DNA of 64,000 nucleotides. Source: Amylibacter marinus. GTDB lineage: Bacteria > Pseudomonadota > Alphaproteobacteria > Rhodobacterales > Rhodobacteraceae. The position numbers and the translations under genes are program-made. Below, in pieces: positions 38,186 to 49,070 of this stretch. The stretch lies in contig NZ_BSNN01000002.1 of NCBI RefSeq assembly GCF_030160015.1, positions 434,001 to 498,000 of the forward strand, given 5' to 3'. Positions within the stretch are counted from its first letter, which is position 1. Every line of letters starts with the position of its first letter. The notes beneath the pieces were generated by a model that was given only the letters and a program-made list of their open reading frames with translations, had not been told where the DNA came from and did not search any database.

Positions 38186-39361
38186 ATGGCGTTTAAGATC
38201 ACGAATTCGCAGGCGCGCGCACTTTGGCTATCGACCAATGGATTGGGGGCTGCTCCAACTGGGCCATTAGATGTGGCAAAGATGATCCGTAATTTAGGCT
38301 TTGTTCAGCTGGACACCATTCAGGTAGTTTCGCGTGCCCATCACCATATATTGTGGAGCCGTAATCAGAACTACCGAGAGGCGATGTTTGATCCCCTGTA
38401 TCGTGAACAGCGCGCGATTTTCGAGCATTTCACCCATGATGCCTCGGTTATCCCTATGGATTTCCTGCCAATGTGGCAACGACAGTTCAACCGCAAGCGC
38501 ATCCAAATAGAGGGCTACAGCAGTTTTAAAAAACGCCCCGATACCGAAGGACGCGCAGACATAAAAGCACGCATTGCTGCCGAGGGCGCTCTCTCCACGC
38601 ATGCCTTTAGCAGCAAGATTGAGGGCGAGAAAAAGATGTGGGCGCGCCCTCCACACAAACAGGCGTTGGATTACATGTGGTATGCGGGCGAGCTGGCCAC
38701 CTGCTATCGCGAAAACTTCACCAAATATTATAATCTGGCCGAGCGGGTCTTCCCAAAACATCTGCGCGAGATCGAATTGTCGGATTCGGAACAAATTGAT
38801 TGGCTGTGTAGGGCCGCATTGGATCGCCTGAGCTTTGCCAACACCGGTGAAATCCAAAGGTTCTGGGACGCGATGAGCGCAATTGAGGCCCGAGCTTGGG
38901 CCAAGACCGCATCCTTTACGCCTGTACAGGTACAAGGGGCTGATGGGACTTGGCTGGATGCACTTGGCACGCCTGATATAGAGGCGCGAATTGCCGCCCT
39001 GCCCGCGCCCAGCACGCGTCTGCGCATCATCAATCCCTTTGATCCCGCCACGCGTGATCGCAAAAGACTAGAGCGCTTATTTGGGTTTGAATATCGGATT
39101 GAGATGTTTGTTCCGGCGGCCAAGCGGCGCTGGGGATATTACGTCTACCCCCTGCTCGAGGGCAATCGTTTCGTTGGGCGGATCGAGGTTAAGGCCGAGC
39201 GTGCCAAGGATCATATGATCGTTCTGAACCTTTGGCGTGAGGCAGGAATCAAATGGTCCACCCCCCGCGCAAATAGATTAGAGGCAGAACTGGCCCGCTT
39301 TGCGCGCTTGGCAGGGGTATCAAAAATTAAATGGGCCTGTGACAGTACCCCCAAGGTCTAG
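38186..39361 (+). CDS. YcaQ-type winged-helix DNA glycosylase
   Basis: 391 residues of the HTH_42/YcaQ family. Characteristic pieces are [42 protein letters not shown] and the late [23 protein letters not shown]. Family members AlkZ and YcaQ unhook bulky or cross-linked alkylated bases; activity here is inferred. It is preceded by the hairpin that covers its ribosome site and ends convergent with lipA, overlapping by four bases. Confidence 0.85.
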   Translation: MAFKITNSQARALWLSTNGLGAAPTGPLDVAKMIRNLGFVQLDTIQVVSRAHHHILWSRNQNYREAMFDPLYREQRAIFEHFTHDASVIPMDFLPMWQRQFNRKRIQIEGYSSFKKRPDTEGRADIKARIAAEGALSTHAFSSKIEGEKKMWARPPHKQALDYMWYAGELATCYRENFTKYYNLAERVFPKHLREIELSDSEQIDWLCRAALDRLSFANTGEIQRFWDAMSAIEARAWAKTASFTPVQVQGADGTWLDALGTPDIEARIAALPAPSTRLRIINPFDPATRDRKRLERLFGFEYRIEMFVPAAKRRWGYYVYPLLEGNRFVGRIEVKAERAKDHMIVLNLWREAGIKWSTPRANRLEAELARFARLAGVSKIKWACDSTPKV

Positions 39362-40308
39362 GAGCCTAGCTTTTCCAATCGTGCAGCGCGAAGCCGCGCG
39401 AAATCATCGCCCGCATGATAGCTAGAGCGTGTCAAAGGCGTGGCAGAAACCATCAAGAACCCCTTGTTATAGGCGGTTTTTTCATAGGCTGCGAATTCAT
39501 CCGGTGTGACAAACCGGTCAACCGCATGGTGTTTTGGGGTGGGTTGCAAATATTGCCCGATGGTCAGAAAATCGATATCAGCAGCACGCATATCTTCCAT
39601 CACCTGAACCACCGATTGCTTGTTCTCTCCAAGGCCGACCATGATGCCCGATTTGGTAAACATGCTGGGGTCGATCTCTTTGACCCGCTGCAACAGGCGC
39701 AACGAGTGGAAATAGCGCGCGCCGGGGCGTACCTCTGGGTATAGGCCGGGTACGGTCTCTAGGTTATGGTTAAACACATCGGGCTTGGCCTCTACCACCA
39801 TCTCTAGGGCGCTGTCGTCACAGCGGATGAAATCTGGGGTAAGAATTTCAATTGTGGTCTGCGGGCTTTGCTTGCGTACGGCACGAATGGTTTGGGCAAA
39901 ATGCTCTGCCCCGCCATCGGCGATATCATCGCGATCAACAGAGGTGATCACCACATGATTTAGCCCCAGTTTCTTTACCGCCGCCGCGACGCGGCCCGGC
40001 TCAAAAATATCCAAATCTTCGGGTGGCTTTCCCGTCGCAATGTTACAAAAGGTACAGGCACGGGTACAGACCCCCCCCATAATCATCATGGTGGCATGAC
40101 CCTGCGACCAACACTCGCCCACATTAGGGCACCCAGCCTCTTCACAAACTGTGACCAGATTATTGTCGCGCATGATGTTACGGGTTTTGTTATAGCCCTC
40201 GGACACTGGCGCCTTAACACGAATCCAATCTGGCTTCTTGGGCTGTGGATTATCTGGCTTATGCGCCTTTTCGGGGTGGCGTTCTGCCGGAATAGTAATA
40301 TCGCGCAT
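39358..40308 (-). CDS. lipA: Lipoyl synthase
   Basis: 316 residues, a radical-SAM enzyme that inserts two sulfurs into octanoyl groups on lipoyl domains. The SAM cluster motif is CTRACTFC and the auxiliary cluster cysteines are in [13 protein letters not shown]. The closing [11 protein letters not shown] fits the family, with the serine ligand. It supplies the cofactor needed by the E2 subunits recycled by LpdA, coded about 4 kb away. A nine-base gap separates it from oxyR upstream. Confidence 0.97.
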   Translation of the reverse strand: MRDITIPAERHPEKAHKPDNPQPKKPDWIRVKAPVSEGYNKTRNIMRDNNLVTVCEEAGCPNVGECWSQGHATMMIMGGVCTRACTFCNIATGKPPEDLDIFEPGRVAAAVKKLGLNHVVITSVDRDDIADGGAEHFAQTIRAVRKQSPQTTIEILTPDFIRCDDSALEMVVEAKPDVFNHNLETVPGLYPEVRPGARYFHSLRLLQRVKEIDPSMFTKSGIMVGLGENKQSVVQVMEDMRAADIDFLTIGQYLQPTPKHHAVDRFVTPDEFAAYEKTAYNKGFLMVSATPLTRSSYHAGDDFARLRAARLEKLGS

Positions 40309-40317
40309 ATTCTGTCC

Positions 40318-41250
40318 TTACTGCTGGGCTACGGGTCGCGCCTTTGCTGGTTTTATAGCAAGTTCGAAGGCCTGTTTAAAGCCCTGTTCCAAGACTGTGA
40401 ACCAAGGCGCCTTTATCCCGATTGATCGACGTACCAGACCAATTTTTCGGCTTGGTTGCCGCCCTGAAAAACGCATCACCTGTAAATCAGCTGTTGCCCG
40501 CAGCTCGTTTGCCACGGCGATTTCTGGCACCAAGGTAAACCCAAACCCCGCAGAAGCCAACCCACACAGGGTCGTCAGTGAAGAAGCGCGCAAATCGATC
40601 GGTGTACTGGGGGCAATACCACAAGCCGCCAAGGCCTGATCGGCCAAGCAATGGCCGTCATCCAGCAACAGCAATTGATCTGGGCGAATTTCCGAGGGCC
40701 TCAAGCGGGTTTGGGGCAATTCGGCCAAGGCCTGTGGTCGCCCTGCTAGGAAAAAATGATCGGTAATCAGCGGTGTTTCGATCACGCCATCTACCAGACT
40801 GGGCAAGGCGATTACTACCGCATCCAGCTTGCCACGTTCTAACTCTGATAACAAAATATCTGTCTGGGCCTCTCTAATACCCAACTCCATCCCGATATTT
40901 TGCGCCCGGATAAGTGGTAGAAAATGCGGCAATACATAGGGCGCAATGGTGGGAATAAGACCGATGCGCAGCTCTGCTGGCATGGTCATGGACAGGCGCG
41001 CCACCTGTTCTATATCACGCACCTCTGCCAATACGTTTTTCGCACGCGCTAGAACGTCTCGCCCCGTGGCCGTCAGGGTAATACCACGAGGATTACGTTC
41101 TACCAATGTGGCACCTAGCGTGCGTTCAAGCTCTTTGATTTGTTGTGACAGGGCAGATTGCGTTACATGCACAGATTCCGCCGCATGGGCAAAATGGCGG
41201 TGCTTTGCCAGTGCCGATAAATATGTCAATTGTCTTAGGGTAATAGCCAT
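40318..41250 (-). CDS. oxyR: Peroxide regulator OxyR
   Basis: 310 residues from ATG 41250 (an extended frame to 41343 has no similarity). N-terminal LysR helix-turn-helix HFAHAAESVHVTQSALSQQI; effector domain with the redox pair in DGHCLADQALAAC: Cys201 and Cys210, nine apart as Cys199 and Cys208 of E. coli OxyR. Peroxide should form a disulfide and switch it on. It is divergent from katG, its classic target, with 95 bases between. Confidence 0.92.
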   Translation of the reverse strand: MAITLRQLTYLSALAKHRHFAHAAESVHVTQSALSQQIKELERTLGATLVERNPRGITLTATGRDVLARAKNVLAEVRDIEQVARLSMTMPAELRIGLIPTIAPYVLPHFLPLIRAQNIGMELGIREAQTDILLSELERGKLDAVVIALPSLVDGVIETPLITDHFFLAGRPQALAELPQTRLRPSEIRPDQLLLLDDGHCLADQALAACGIAPSTPIDLRASSLTTLCGLASAGFGFTLVPEIAVANELRATADLQVMRFSGRQPSRKIGLVRRSIGIKAPWFTVLEQGFKQAFELAIKPAKARPVAQQ

Positions 41251-41261
41251 AAGTTTTTCTA

Positions 41262-41292
41262 ATTGAAATTCACAATAAATACAATTTCCAAT
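41262..41292. promoter_or_regulatory. Inverted repeat between oxyR and katG
   Basis: ATTGAAATT (41262-41270) and AATTTCCAAT (41283-41292) are reverse complements apart from one extra G, 12 bases apart. The position fits an OxyR operator controlling both genes, but the sequence was not compared with a known motif. Confidence 0.4.
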
Positions 41293-41330
41293 AATCAAAA
41301 ATTTGCGGATAATCGCCCTAGAAATCTTAA

Positions 41331-43511
<2,181 letters not shown>

Positions 43512-43526
43512 TTCACATAAACATGG

Positions 43527-43556
43527 GGGCCATCTCTGCAAGGGGTGGCCCTTTTT
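43527..43556 (+). terminator. Rho-independent terminator of katG
   Basis: GGGCCA (43527-43532) and TGGCCC (43546-43551) form the stem, with a loop partly closed by C-G pairs; five T follow at 43552-43556. Confidence 0.8.
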
Positions 43557-43630
43557 CTATGCGCTTGCTAGGGTTTTAACACGACAAATAACAACCCTAC
43601 CCCACAGCCCATCCATTTGCGGAGCGCAGA

Positions 43631-44017
43631 ATGATAACCCCAGTGGCAGATATGGTCGCCGCGGCAAATGCCGAGATCACAACAATCAGCACCACTCAGG
43701 CGCAGACATATCTGGCTCAGCCGGATTACCTTTTTATTGATATTCGCGACCCGCGCGAATTGGCCCGCAGCGGCAAGATACCCAACGCCTTTTCCTGCCC
43801 TCGCGGGATGCTGGAATTTTGGATCGACCCCGCCAGCCCTTATCACAAAGAGATTTTCGCCCGCGATGCAACCTTTGTTTTCTATTGCGCCAGCGCTTGG
43901 CGGTCAGCCCTTGCAACCAAGGCGGCCCAAGATATGGGGTTAAAAAACGTATGCCATATTAAAGGCGGGTTTTCGGCATGGGCCAAAGCAGGCATGCCCA
44001 TTGCTTCACCATCTTGA
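43631..44017 (+). CDS. Rhodanese-like sulfurtransferase domain protein
   Basis: 128 residues, a single rhodanese domain with LFIDIRDPREL at the N-terminal half and the active-site loop FYCASAWRSALA (Cys86). The longer loop is the normal sulfurtransferase size, so persulfide chemistry rather than phosphatase is likely. No signal peptide is seen, so it is cytoplasmic. The gene follows the katG terminator by 74 bases; a functional link with katG cannot be shown. Confidence 0.85.
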   Translation: MITPVADMVAAANAEITTISTTQAQTYLAQPDYLFIDIRDPRELARSGKIPNAFSCPRGMLEFWIDPASPYHKEIFARDATFVFYCASAWRSALATKAAQDMGLKNVCHIKGGFSAWAKAGMPIASPS

Positions 44018-44093
44018 TCTATCAAAGTAGCCGTGACTACAGTATAAGGGGCTAAAGATACTCTAAATGACTACGCCAAAAGAAAGAAATACA

Positions 44094-44579
44094 ATGAAAT
44101 TCCTGCCCTCTGCCCTTGTTTGTACCGCATTGCTAAGCGGCTGTGTAACCGTACAATTTGAAACGGAATTTGAAGATGCCGACAATGATGTCACCGCGCA
44201 ATCCGCAAGTGGTGGTGCCGCGACCTTGGCACAGTTGATCAACAAAAATCGCGCCGCCGCCGGCCTGAATACCCTGTCTCAGATCAAAACGTTGAACAAT
44301 GCCTCCTTGGCTCATGCAACCGATATGAATAACAACGGGTTTTTCTCACATACCGGCAGTGATGGCTCTAACAGCACAAGCCGTATCGAGGCCTATGGGT
44401 TTGATGGCTGTTTCTATGCTGAAAACATCGCCAAAGGCCAAGGCTCGGCAGCACGGGTGATGTCCGATTGGATGGAATCAGCCGGCCACAGGCGCAATGT
44501 TCTAGCACCCGAGGCCCGTTATATGGGCACCAGTCTGGTTAACGGCCATTGGGTCGCCACTTTTTCAGCACCCTGTTAG
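44094..44579 (+). CDS. CAP-domain lipoprotein
   Basis: 161 residues from ATG 44094; the start at 44067 would add nine residues before the signal. The lipobox LLSGC lies near residue 18, so it should be a lipid-anchored envelope protein. The CAP/SCP core shows HATDMNNNGFFSH, YAENIAKGQ, MESAGHRRNVL and YMGTSLVNG, which carry the family histidines and glutamates. Function of bacterial CAP proteins is poorly known. It is convergent with lpdA, 13 bases apart. Confidence 0.85.
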   Translation: MKFLPSALVCTALLSGCVTVQFETEFEDADNDVTAQSASGGAATLAQLINKNRAAAGLNTLSQIKTLNNASLAHATDMNNNGFFSHTGSDGSNSTSRIEAYGFDGCFYAENIAKGQGSAARVMSDWMESAGHRRNVLAPEARYMGTSLVNGHWVATFSAPC

Positions 44580-44592
44580 GTGCTGAAAGCTT

Positions 44593-45984
44593 CTACATAT
44601 GAATGACCTTGCCATAGGCATCTAGCACGCTTTCATGCATCATTTCAGAGAGGGTCGGATGTGGGAACACTGTGTTCATCAGATCCTCTTCTGTGGTTTC
44701 CAGCTGACGCCCAACCACATAGCCTTGAATCAGCTCGGTGACCTCTGCCCCCACCATATGCGCACCCAGCAATTCACCGGTTTTCGCGTCAAAGATGGTT
44801 TTGATCATTCCCTCGGCCTCGCCTAATGCAATTGCCTTGCCGTTACCAATAAACGGGAAACGCCCCACCTTAATATCAAAGCCTTTTTCCTTGGCTGCGG
44901 CCTCGGTATAGCCCACAGATGCGACCTGAGGATGGCAATAGGTACACCCGGCAATGCTTTCTGGTTTAACGGCATGTGGCTTTTTACCGGCGATCAATTC
45001 GGCCACCATGACGCCCTCGTGCGAGGCCTTGTGCGCTAGCCAAGGCGGGGCCGCCAAATCGCCAATGGCAAAAATGCCCTCGACATTGGTGCGACAGTAG
45101 GGGTCAGTAACCACATGACTGCGATCCTCTTTGATTTTCAGCGCCTCTAGTCCAAGATTTTCGACATTGCCAACAATCCCAACCGCAGAAATCACAGTGT
45201 CGAATTCTTGCTTTTCAATCTTCCCATTGGCCTCGATATGGGCGACTACCTTGTCTGCTTGGCGATCCAGCTTCTTGACCATGGTTTTTTCCATGATATT
45301 CATACCTTGCTTTACGAATTGCTTACGCGCAAAGGCGGAAATTTCAGCATCCTCTACAGGCAGAACCCGCTCCATCACCTCGACCACGGTGGTATCCGCC
45401 CCAAGCGTGTTATAAAAGCTGGCGAATTCAATACCAATCGCACCTGATCCAATCACCAACAGCTTTTTAGGCATATGCGGCGGATTCAAGGCCTGTTTAT
45501 AGGTCCATACCCTTTTGCCATCGGCCTCTAGGCCTGGTAATTCGCGCGCGCGCGCACCTGTGGCCAGAACAATATTCTTGCCGCTAAGCTCTTCGCTGCC
45601 TTTCTCAGTTTTCACCGAGACCTTATTTTTAGCGATTAATGTTGCCTCACCCATGATCGTGGTGATCTTGTTTTTCTTCAACAGATGCGTCACACCAGAG
45701 CTGAGCTGTTTGGCCACCCCACGAGAGCGGTTAACAACCGCATCCAGATCGTAATCGATCCCATCTGCTTTTAGGCCAAATTCTTTGGCGCGCTGCATCA
45801 AATGAAACACCTCAGAAGAGCGCAACAGCGCCTTGGTTGGAATGCATCCCCAATTCAAACAGATGCCGCCTACGTGCTCGCGCTCAATCACCGCGACCTT
45901 TAGGCCCAATTGCGCGCCACGAATAGCGGCAACATAGCCCCCAGGGCCTGCGCCAATGACGATCATATCATAGTTAGTTGCCAT
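44593..45984 (-). CDS. lpdA: Dihydrolipoyl dehydrogenase E3
   Basis: 463 residues. The redox disulfide is GGICLNWGCIPTKA (CX4C), the FAD start is GAGPGGYVAAIRGAQLG, and the NAD loop is GSGAIGIEFASFYN. The C-terminal His-Glu pair lies in FPHPTLSEMMHE. It reoxidises lipoyl groups of the pyruvate and 2-oxoglutarate dehydrogenases, giving NADH. No other dehydrogenase subunit is adjacent. It is preceded by the MFS-DUF924 gene 70 bases downstream of its start side. Confidence 0.96.
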   Translation of the reverse strand: MATNYDMIVIGAGPGGYVAAIRGAQLGLKVAVIEREHVGGICLNWGCIPTKALLRSSEVFHLMQRAKEFGLKADGIDYDLDAVVNRSRGVAKQLSSGVTHLLKKNKITTIMGEATLIAKNKVSVKTEKGSEELSGKNIVLATGARARELPGLEADGKRVWTYKQALNPPHMPKKLLVIGSGAIGIEFASFYNTLGADTTVVEVMERVLPVEDAEISAFARKQFVKQGMNIMEKTMVKKLDRQADKVVAHIEANGKIEKQEFDTVISAVGIVGNVENLGLEALKIKEDRSHVVTDPYCRTNVEGIFAIGDLAAPPWLAHKASHEGVMVAELIAGKKPHAVKPESIAGCTYCHPQVASVGYTEAAAKEKGFDIKVGRFPFIGNGKAIALGEAEGMIKTIFDAKTGELLGAHMVGAEVTELIQGYVVGRQLETTEEDLMNTVFPHPTLSEMMHESVLDAYGKVIHM

Positions 45985-46054
45985 AGCATCCTCGAATTAG
46001 TTTAGTATTGAACTATTTCTAATATGCCTGATATTCACAGCTTTGACAAGCACC

Positions 46055-47893
46055 CTAGCCGGCAGTTTCTGATTGCACCTGTTTGACAATTTGGCCGTAG
46101 CCGCCCTCATCCAGAAATTGCTGTTCTTCTGGGGTTGTTTCGCGCCCCATCGCCGCATTTCGAAACGGAAAACGACCAAATTTTGCAATAATCGCGCGGT
46201 GCGCACGCGCATGTAGCGCATTGTCCATTGGCTTTGCGCGTTCTAGCGTAAGGGCAATTCCGCGATCTTGGTCATCCAAATCTTCTGAATGCATAAATGG
46301 CAGATAGTAAAAGTTCTGGGCATTTTTTGCACAAAGCAGATCATGATCATCTCTAATTGCTGCATTGGCGATATCGCGCGCCAATGCATCGGTGGCGAAT
46401 GATTTGGCATCTCCGCGGTACATATTTCGCGAGAATTGATCCAGCAATATCAGCAAGGCCAAAGATCCATCCGCCGTATCCGCCCATGTGGAGAGCTCTG
46501 CATTTGCCGCACGCTTATGTAGCCCAGCAAAGCGCTCGATAATCTGCGCATCCACCGCATCGCTTTGCACGAACCAATCCTTTTGATCGACCTCTTCAAA
46601 CCAATAGTCGAGAACCGAGGCGATCTCTTGATCTTGTAATTCCAATGCTGCCTCCTCTTCCAGGGCCATTTCAATAGCATATTCCTGTGCCACCTCTACG
46701 GCCACCGGCGAGGCCGTAGGCAAAACCGGCGCATAGGCCGAGGTTTCCTCGATTGGCACCGAAGCACGCTGCGATATCCGATAGGTTGCATAGCCGCCCA
46801 TCAATATCATATTCGCACCAATAAACCAAAAGAAACTGTTCGCCCCAAGATTCGTCAACATCCACCCAACAATCGTTGGGCCAGAAATCGACCCCAGACC
46901 CGTGATAAAGATTAGCCCACCCGAAGCAGAGGCCATGTCATCGTGATCCAGAAAATCATTGGTATAGGCAATAAACAGAGAATACAGCGGGTTAGAAACA
47001 CCCCCTGTGACGAATGCCACAGCCAACAACCAGAAAAAGTGGTTCGATACACCAATAGACAGCGTAAACATCGCTCCAACCGCGCAAATCAATATGATCA
47101 ACAACCGCCGATCCATACGATCCGATAGCCAACCAATGGGAAATTGCAACACGATCCCACCGATATATATCGCAGCCACAAACAGCGAGATATCACCAAC
47201 TGACAGCCCCCTCTCTGTGCCGAAGACTGATGCCATCCCAAACATCGCCGAAAACACCGCCCCAATCAGGAAATGCCCAACCACCCCCAGCGGCGACACC
47301 TTCCACAAATGCGCAAAACTCATCCTTTTGGATGTTTGGAATGCTGGCGCGGGGGAAACCGACAACAAAATGGGGGCAAAGGACAGAGAGACAACCACAG
47401 AAATCAGAATAAACAGCGTATAACCAGAAGGATCAGCAAAATTCAGCAGAGCCTGCGCCAGAACAATCCCCAGCATCTGTACCACCACATAGATCGACAG
47501 GGTCTGACCACGGTTTTCATTGGTTGCCGCATCGTTTAGCCAACTTTCGGCCACAACATAGATCCCGGAAAAGCAAAACCCGACCACAAGGCGCAAGAAG
47601 AACCAGAAGAATTCATTTGGCCATGCTGCAAAAAGAATTAAACAGGCCGAAACCAACGATGCAAGGGCTGCAAACACCCGCACATGCCCCACGCGCCGGA
47701 TCAATTTTGGCGTCATGGTCGAGCCCCCAAGAAACCCAACAAAATACCCCGTCATCACCCAAGACATAGTTTGGGGTGACATGCCCTCAATGGCGCCGCG
47801 GATCCCCAGCAACGTCCCCTGCAGGCCATTTCCCAACATCAACAACATCATGCCAAACAGGAGGGCCCAAGAATTTTTTATTACCGAAAACAT
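46055..47893 (-). CDS. MFS transporter fused to DUF924 domain
   Basis: A 612-residue single frame. Residues 1-375 are a 12-helix MFS carrier of the YcaD-like group (GNGLQGTLLGIRG, FPIGWLSDRMDRR loop). An acidic linker (376-422, VAQEYAIEMALEEEAALELQ) is followed by a complete DUF924 domain (423-612) with VLDYWFEEVDQKDW, LILLDQFSRNMYRGD and YYLPFMHSEDLDDQ. DUF924 is an uncharacterised helical, TPR-like cytosolic domain, normally a separate protein. No stop or frameshift interrupts the junction near base 46630. Substrate unknown. Confidence 0.85.
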   Translation of the reverse strand: MFSVIKNSWALLFGMMLLMLGNGLQGTLLGIRGAIEGMSPQTMSWVMTGYFVGFLGGSTMTPKLIRRVGHVRVFAALASLVSACLILFAAWPNEFFWFFLRLVVGFCFSGIYVVAESWLNDAATNENRGQTLSIYVVVQMLGIVLAQALLNFADPSGYTLFILISVVVSLSFAPILLSVSPAPAFQTSKRMSFAHLWKVSPLGVVGHFLIGAVFSAMFGMASVFGTERGLSVGDISLFVAAIYIGGIVLQFPIGWLSDRMDRRLLIILICAVGAMFTLSIGVSNHFFWLLAVAFVTGGVSNPLYSLFIAYTNDFLDHDDMASASGGLIFITGLGSISGPTIVGWMLTNLGANSFFWFIGANMILMGGYATYRISQRASVPIEETSAYAPVLPTASPVAVEVAQEYAIEMALEEEAALELQDQEIASVLDYWFEEVDQKDWFVQSDAVDAQIIERFAGLHKRAANAELSTWADTADGSLALLILLDQFSRNMYRGDAKSFATDALARDIANAAIRDDHDLLCAKNAQNFYYLPFMHSEDLDDQDRGIALTLERAKPMDNALHARAHRAIIAKFGRFPFRNAAMGRETTPEEQQFLDEGGYGQIVKQVQSETAG

Positions 47894-47983
47894 GTGATTA
47901 TCCGATCTAAGTTAATACGTGCTTGTAGGATATTGTGGCAAAACCGTTGGCCAATTGACGACACTATAGGGGTCGTTTTTATT

Positions 47984-49030
47984 CTATGGAATTAACAAAG
48001 AGCTATCCCCATACGAAAAGAACCGATAGCCGCGATTGATCGCACTTTGATAGTTTGATCTTAGCTGATCTGTTCCAATCAGCGCCGCAACCAGCATCAA
48101 CAACGTTGATTTGGGAAGATGGAAATTGGTGATCAATCCAGAAGTGATCTGAAACTCAAATCCTGGGGTGATGAAAATATCCGTATCTCCAACCCAAGGC
48201 TTAATCCCCCCCCCTTGGGCGGCGGTTTCGATCAGACGCAGTGCGGTGGTGCCCACCGGAATTATGCGGCCGCCATCTGCCTTGGTCTGGGCGATCTCTG
48301 CGGCAGCACTGGCGCTGACCTCGCCCCATTCGGCGTGCATTTTGTGATCCTGAATATCATCAACCTTAACCGGTAGGAACGTCCCTGCCCCCACGTGCAA
48401 TGTTACCTTGGTCTGTTGAACCCCCATGGCCGCTAAATTATCCAGCAACGGTTGATCAAAATGCAGCGAGGCCGTGGGAGCCGCCACGGCACCTGTGCGG
48501 CGCGCAAATACCGTTTGATAATCTTGGGCATCCTGTTGATCCACGGCGCGTTGTGCCGCGATATAAGGCGGCAGGGGCATATTCCCACAGGCCAAAAGGG
48601 CCGCATCAAAATCTGCGCCCTGTTGGTTAAATTCCAGAACCAGCCCTTGGGGCGATTTTTCCAGAACCTGCGCGCGTAAATCAGCGCTAAATTCGATGGT
48701 CTCGCCCACGTTCACCCGCTTGGCTGGTTTGGCCAATGCTAGCCAATTCCCCTGAGCATTCAGCGACAACAGGTTCACCCCAATTTGCGCACGCGTTTCG
48801 CCCATATCAGATTGGCGTATACGCTGACCCGAAAGATGCGAGGGGATCACCTTGGTATCATTTAGCACCAGCCGATCTCCTGGGCGTAGATAATGGGCGA
48901 TATTGTCAAATTGGTCATGGCTACGCTGCCCAGATTGGCTGACCAATAGGCGCGCGGCCGTGCGCGGCACCGCAGGGCGCAATGCGATCAATTCGTTTGG
49001 CAATTCAAAATCAAAATCAGACAGTTTCAT
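47984..49030 (-). CDS. queA: tRNA queuosine synthase QueA
   Basis: 348 residues: S-adenosylmethionine:tRNA ribosyltransferase-isomerase, adding the ribosyl unit of SAM to preQ1 in tRNA. N-terminus [19 protein letters not shown], then [22 protein letters not shown] and [20 protein letters not shown]. Start ATG 49030 is chosen because the frame beyond it reads into the YhdP-like gene. A start 12 bases upstream (MSAG) is also possible. Confidence 0.95.
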   Translation of the reverse strand: MKLSDFDFELPNELIALRPAVPRTAARLLVSQSGQRSHDQFDNIAHYLRPGDRLVLNDTKVIPSHLSGQRIRQSDMGETRAQIGVNLLSLNAQGNWLALAKPAKRVNVGETIEFSADLRAQVLEKSPQGLVLEFNQQGADFDAALLACGNMPLPPYIAAQRAVDQQDAQDYQTVFARRTGAVAAPTASLHFDQPLLDNLAAMGVQQTKVTLHVGAGTFLPVKVDDIQDHKMHAEWGEVSASAAAEIAQTKADGGRIIPVGTTALRLIETAAQGGGIKPWVGDTDIFITPGFEFQITSGLITNFHLPKSTLLMLVAALIGTDQLRSNYQSAINRGYRFFSYGDSSLLIP

Positions 49031-49070
49031 ACCGGCGCTCATGGGCTTATTGACAGGTAAAATCAAGTAG

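Noticed and set aside
38294-38935. A 213-codon open frame on the minus strand within the ycaQ-type gene
   Set aside because: Shadow of a well-supported gene; no recognisable domain.
47957-47980. ACGAC/GTCGT stem followed by TTTTT on the plus strand between the MFS-DUF924 gene and queA
   Set aside because: Only five pairs and no plus-strand gene upstream; probably chance.
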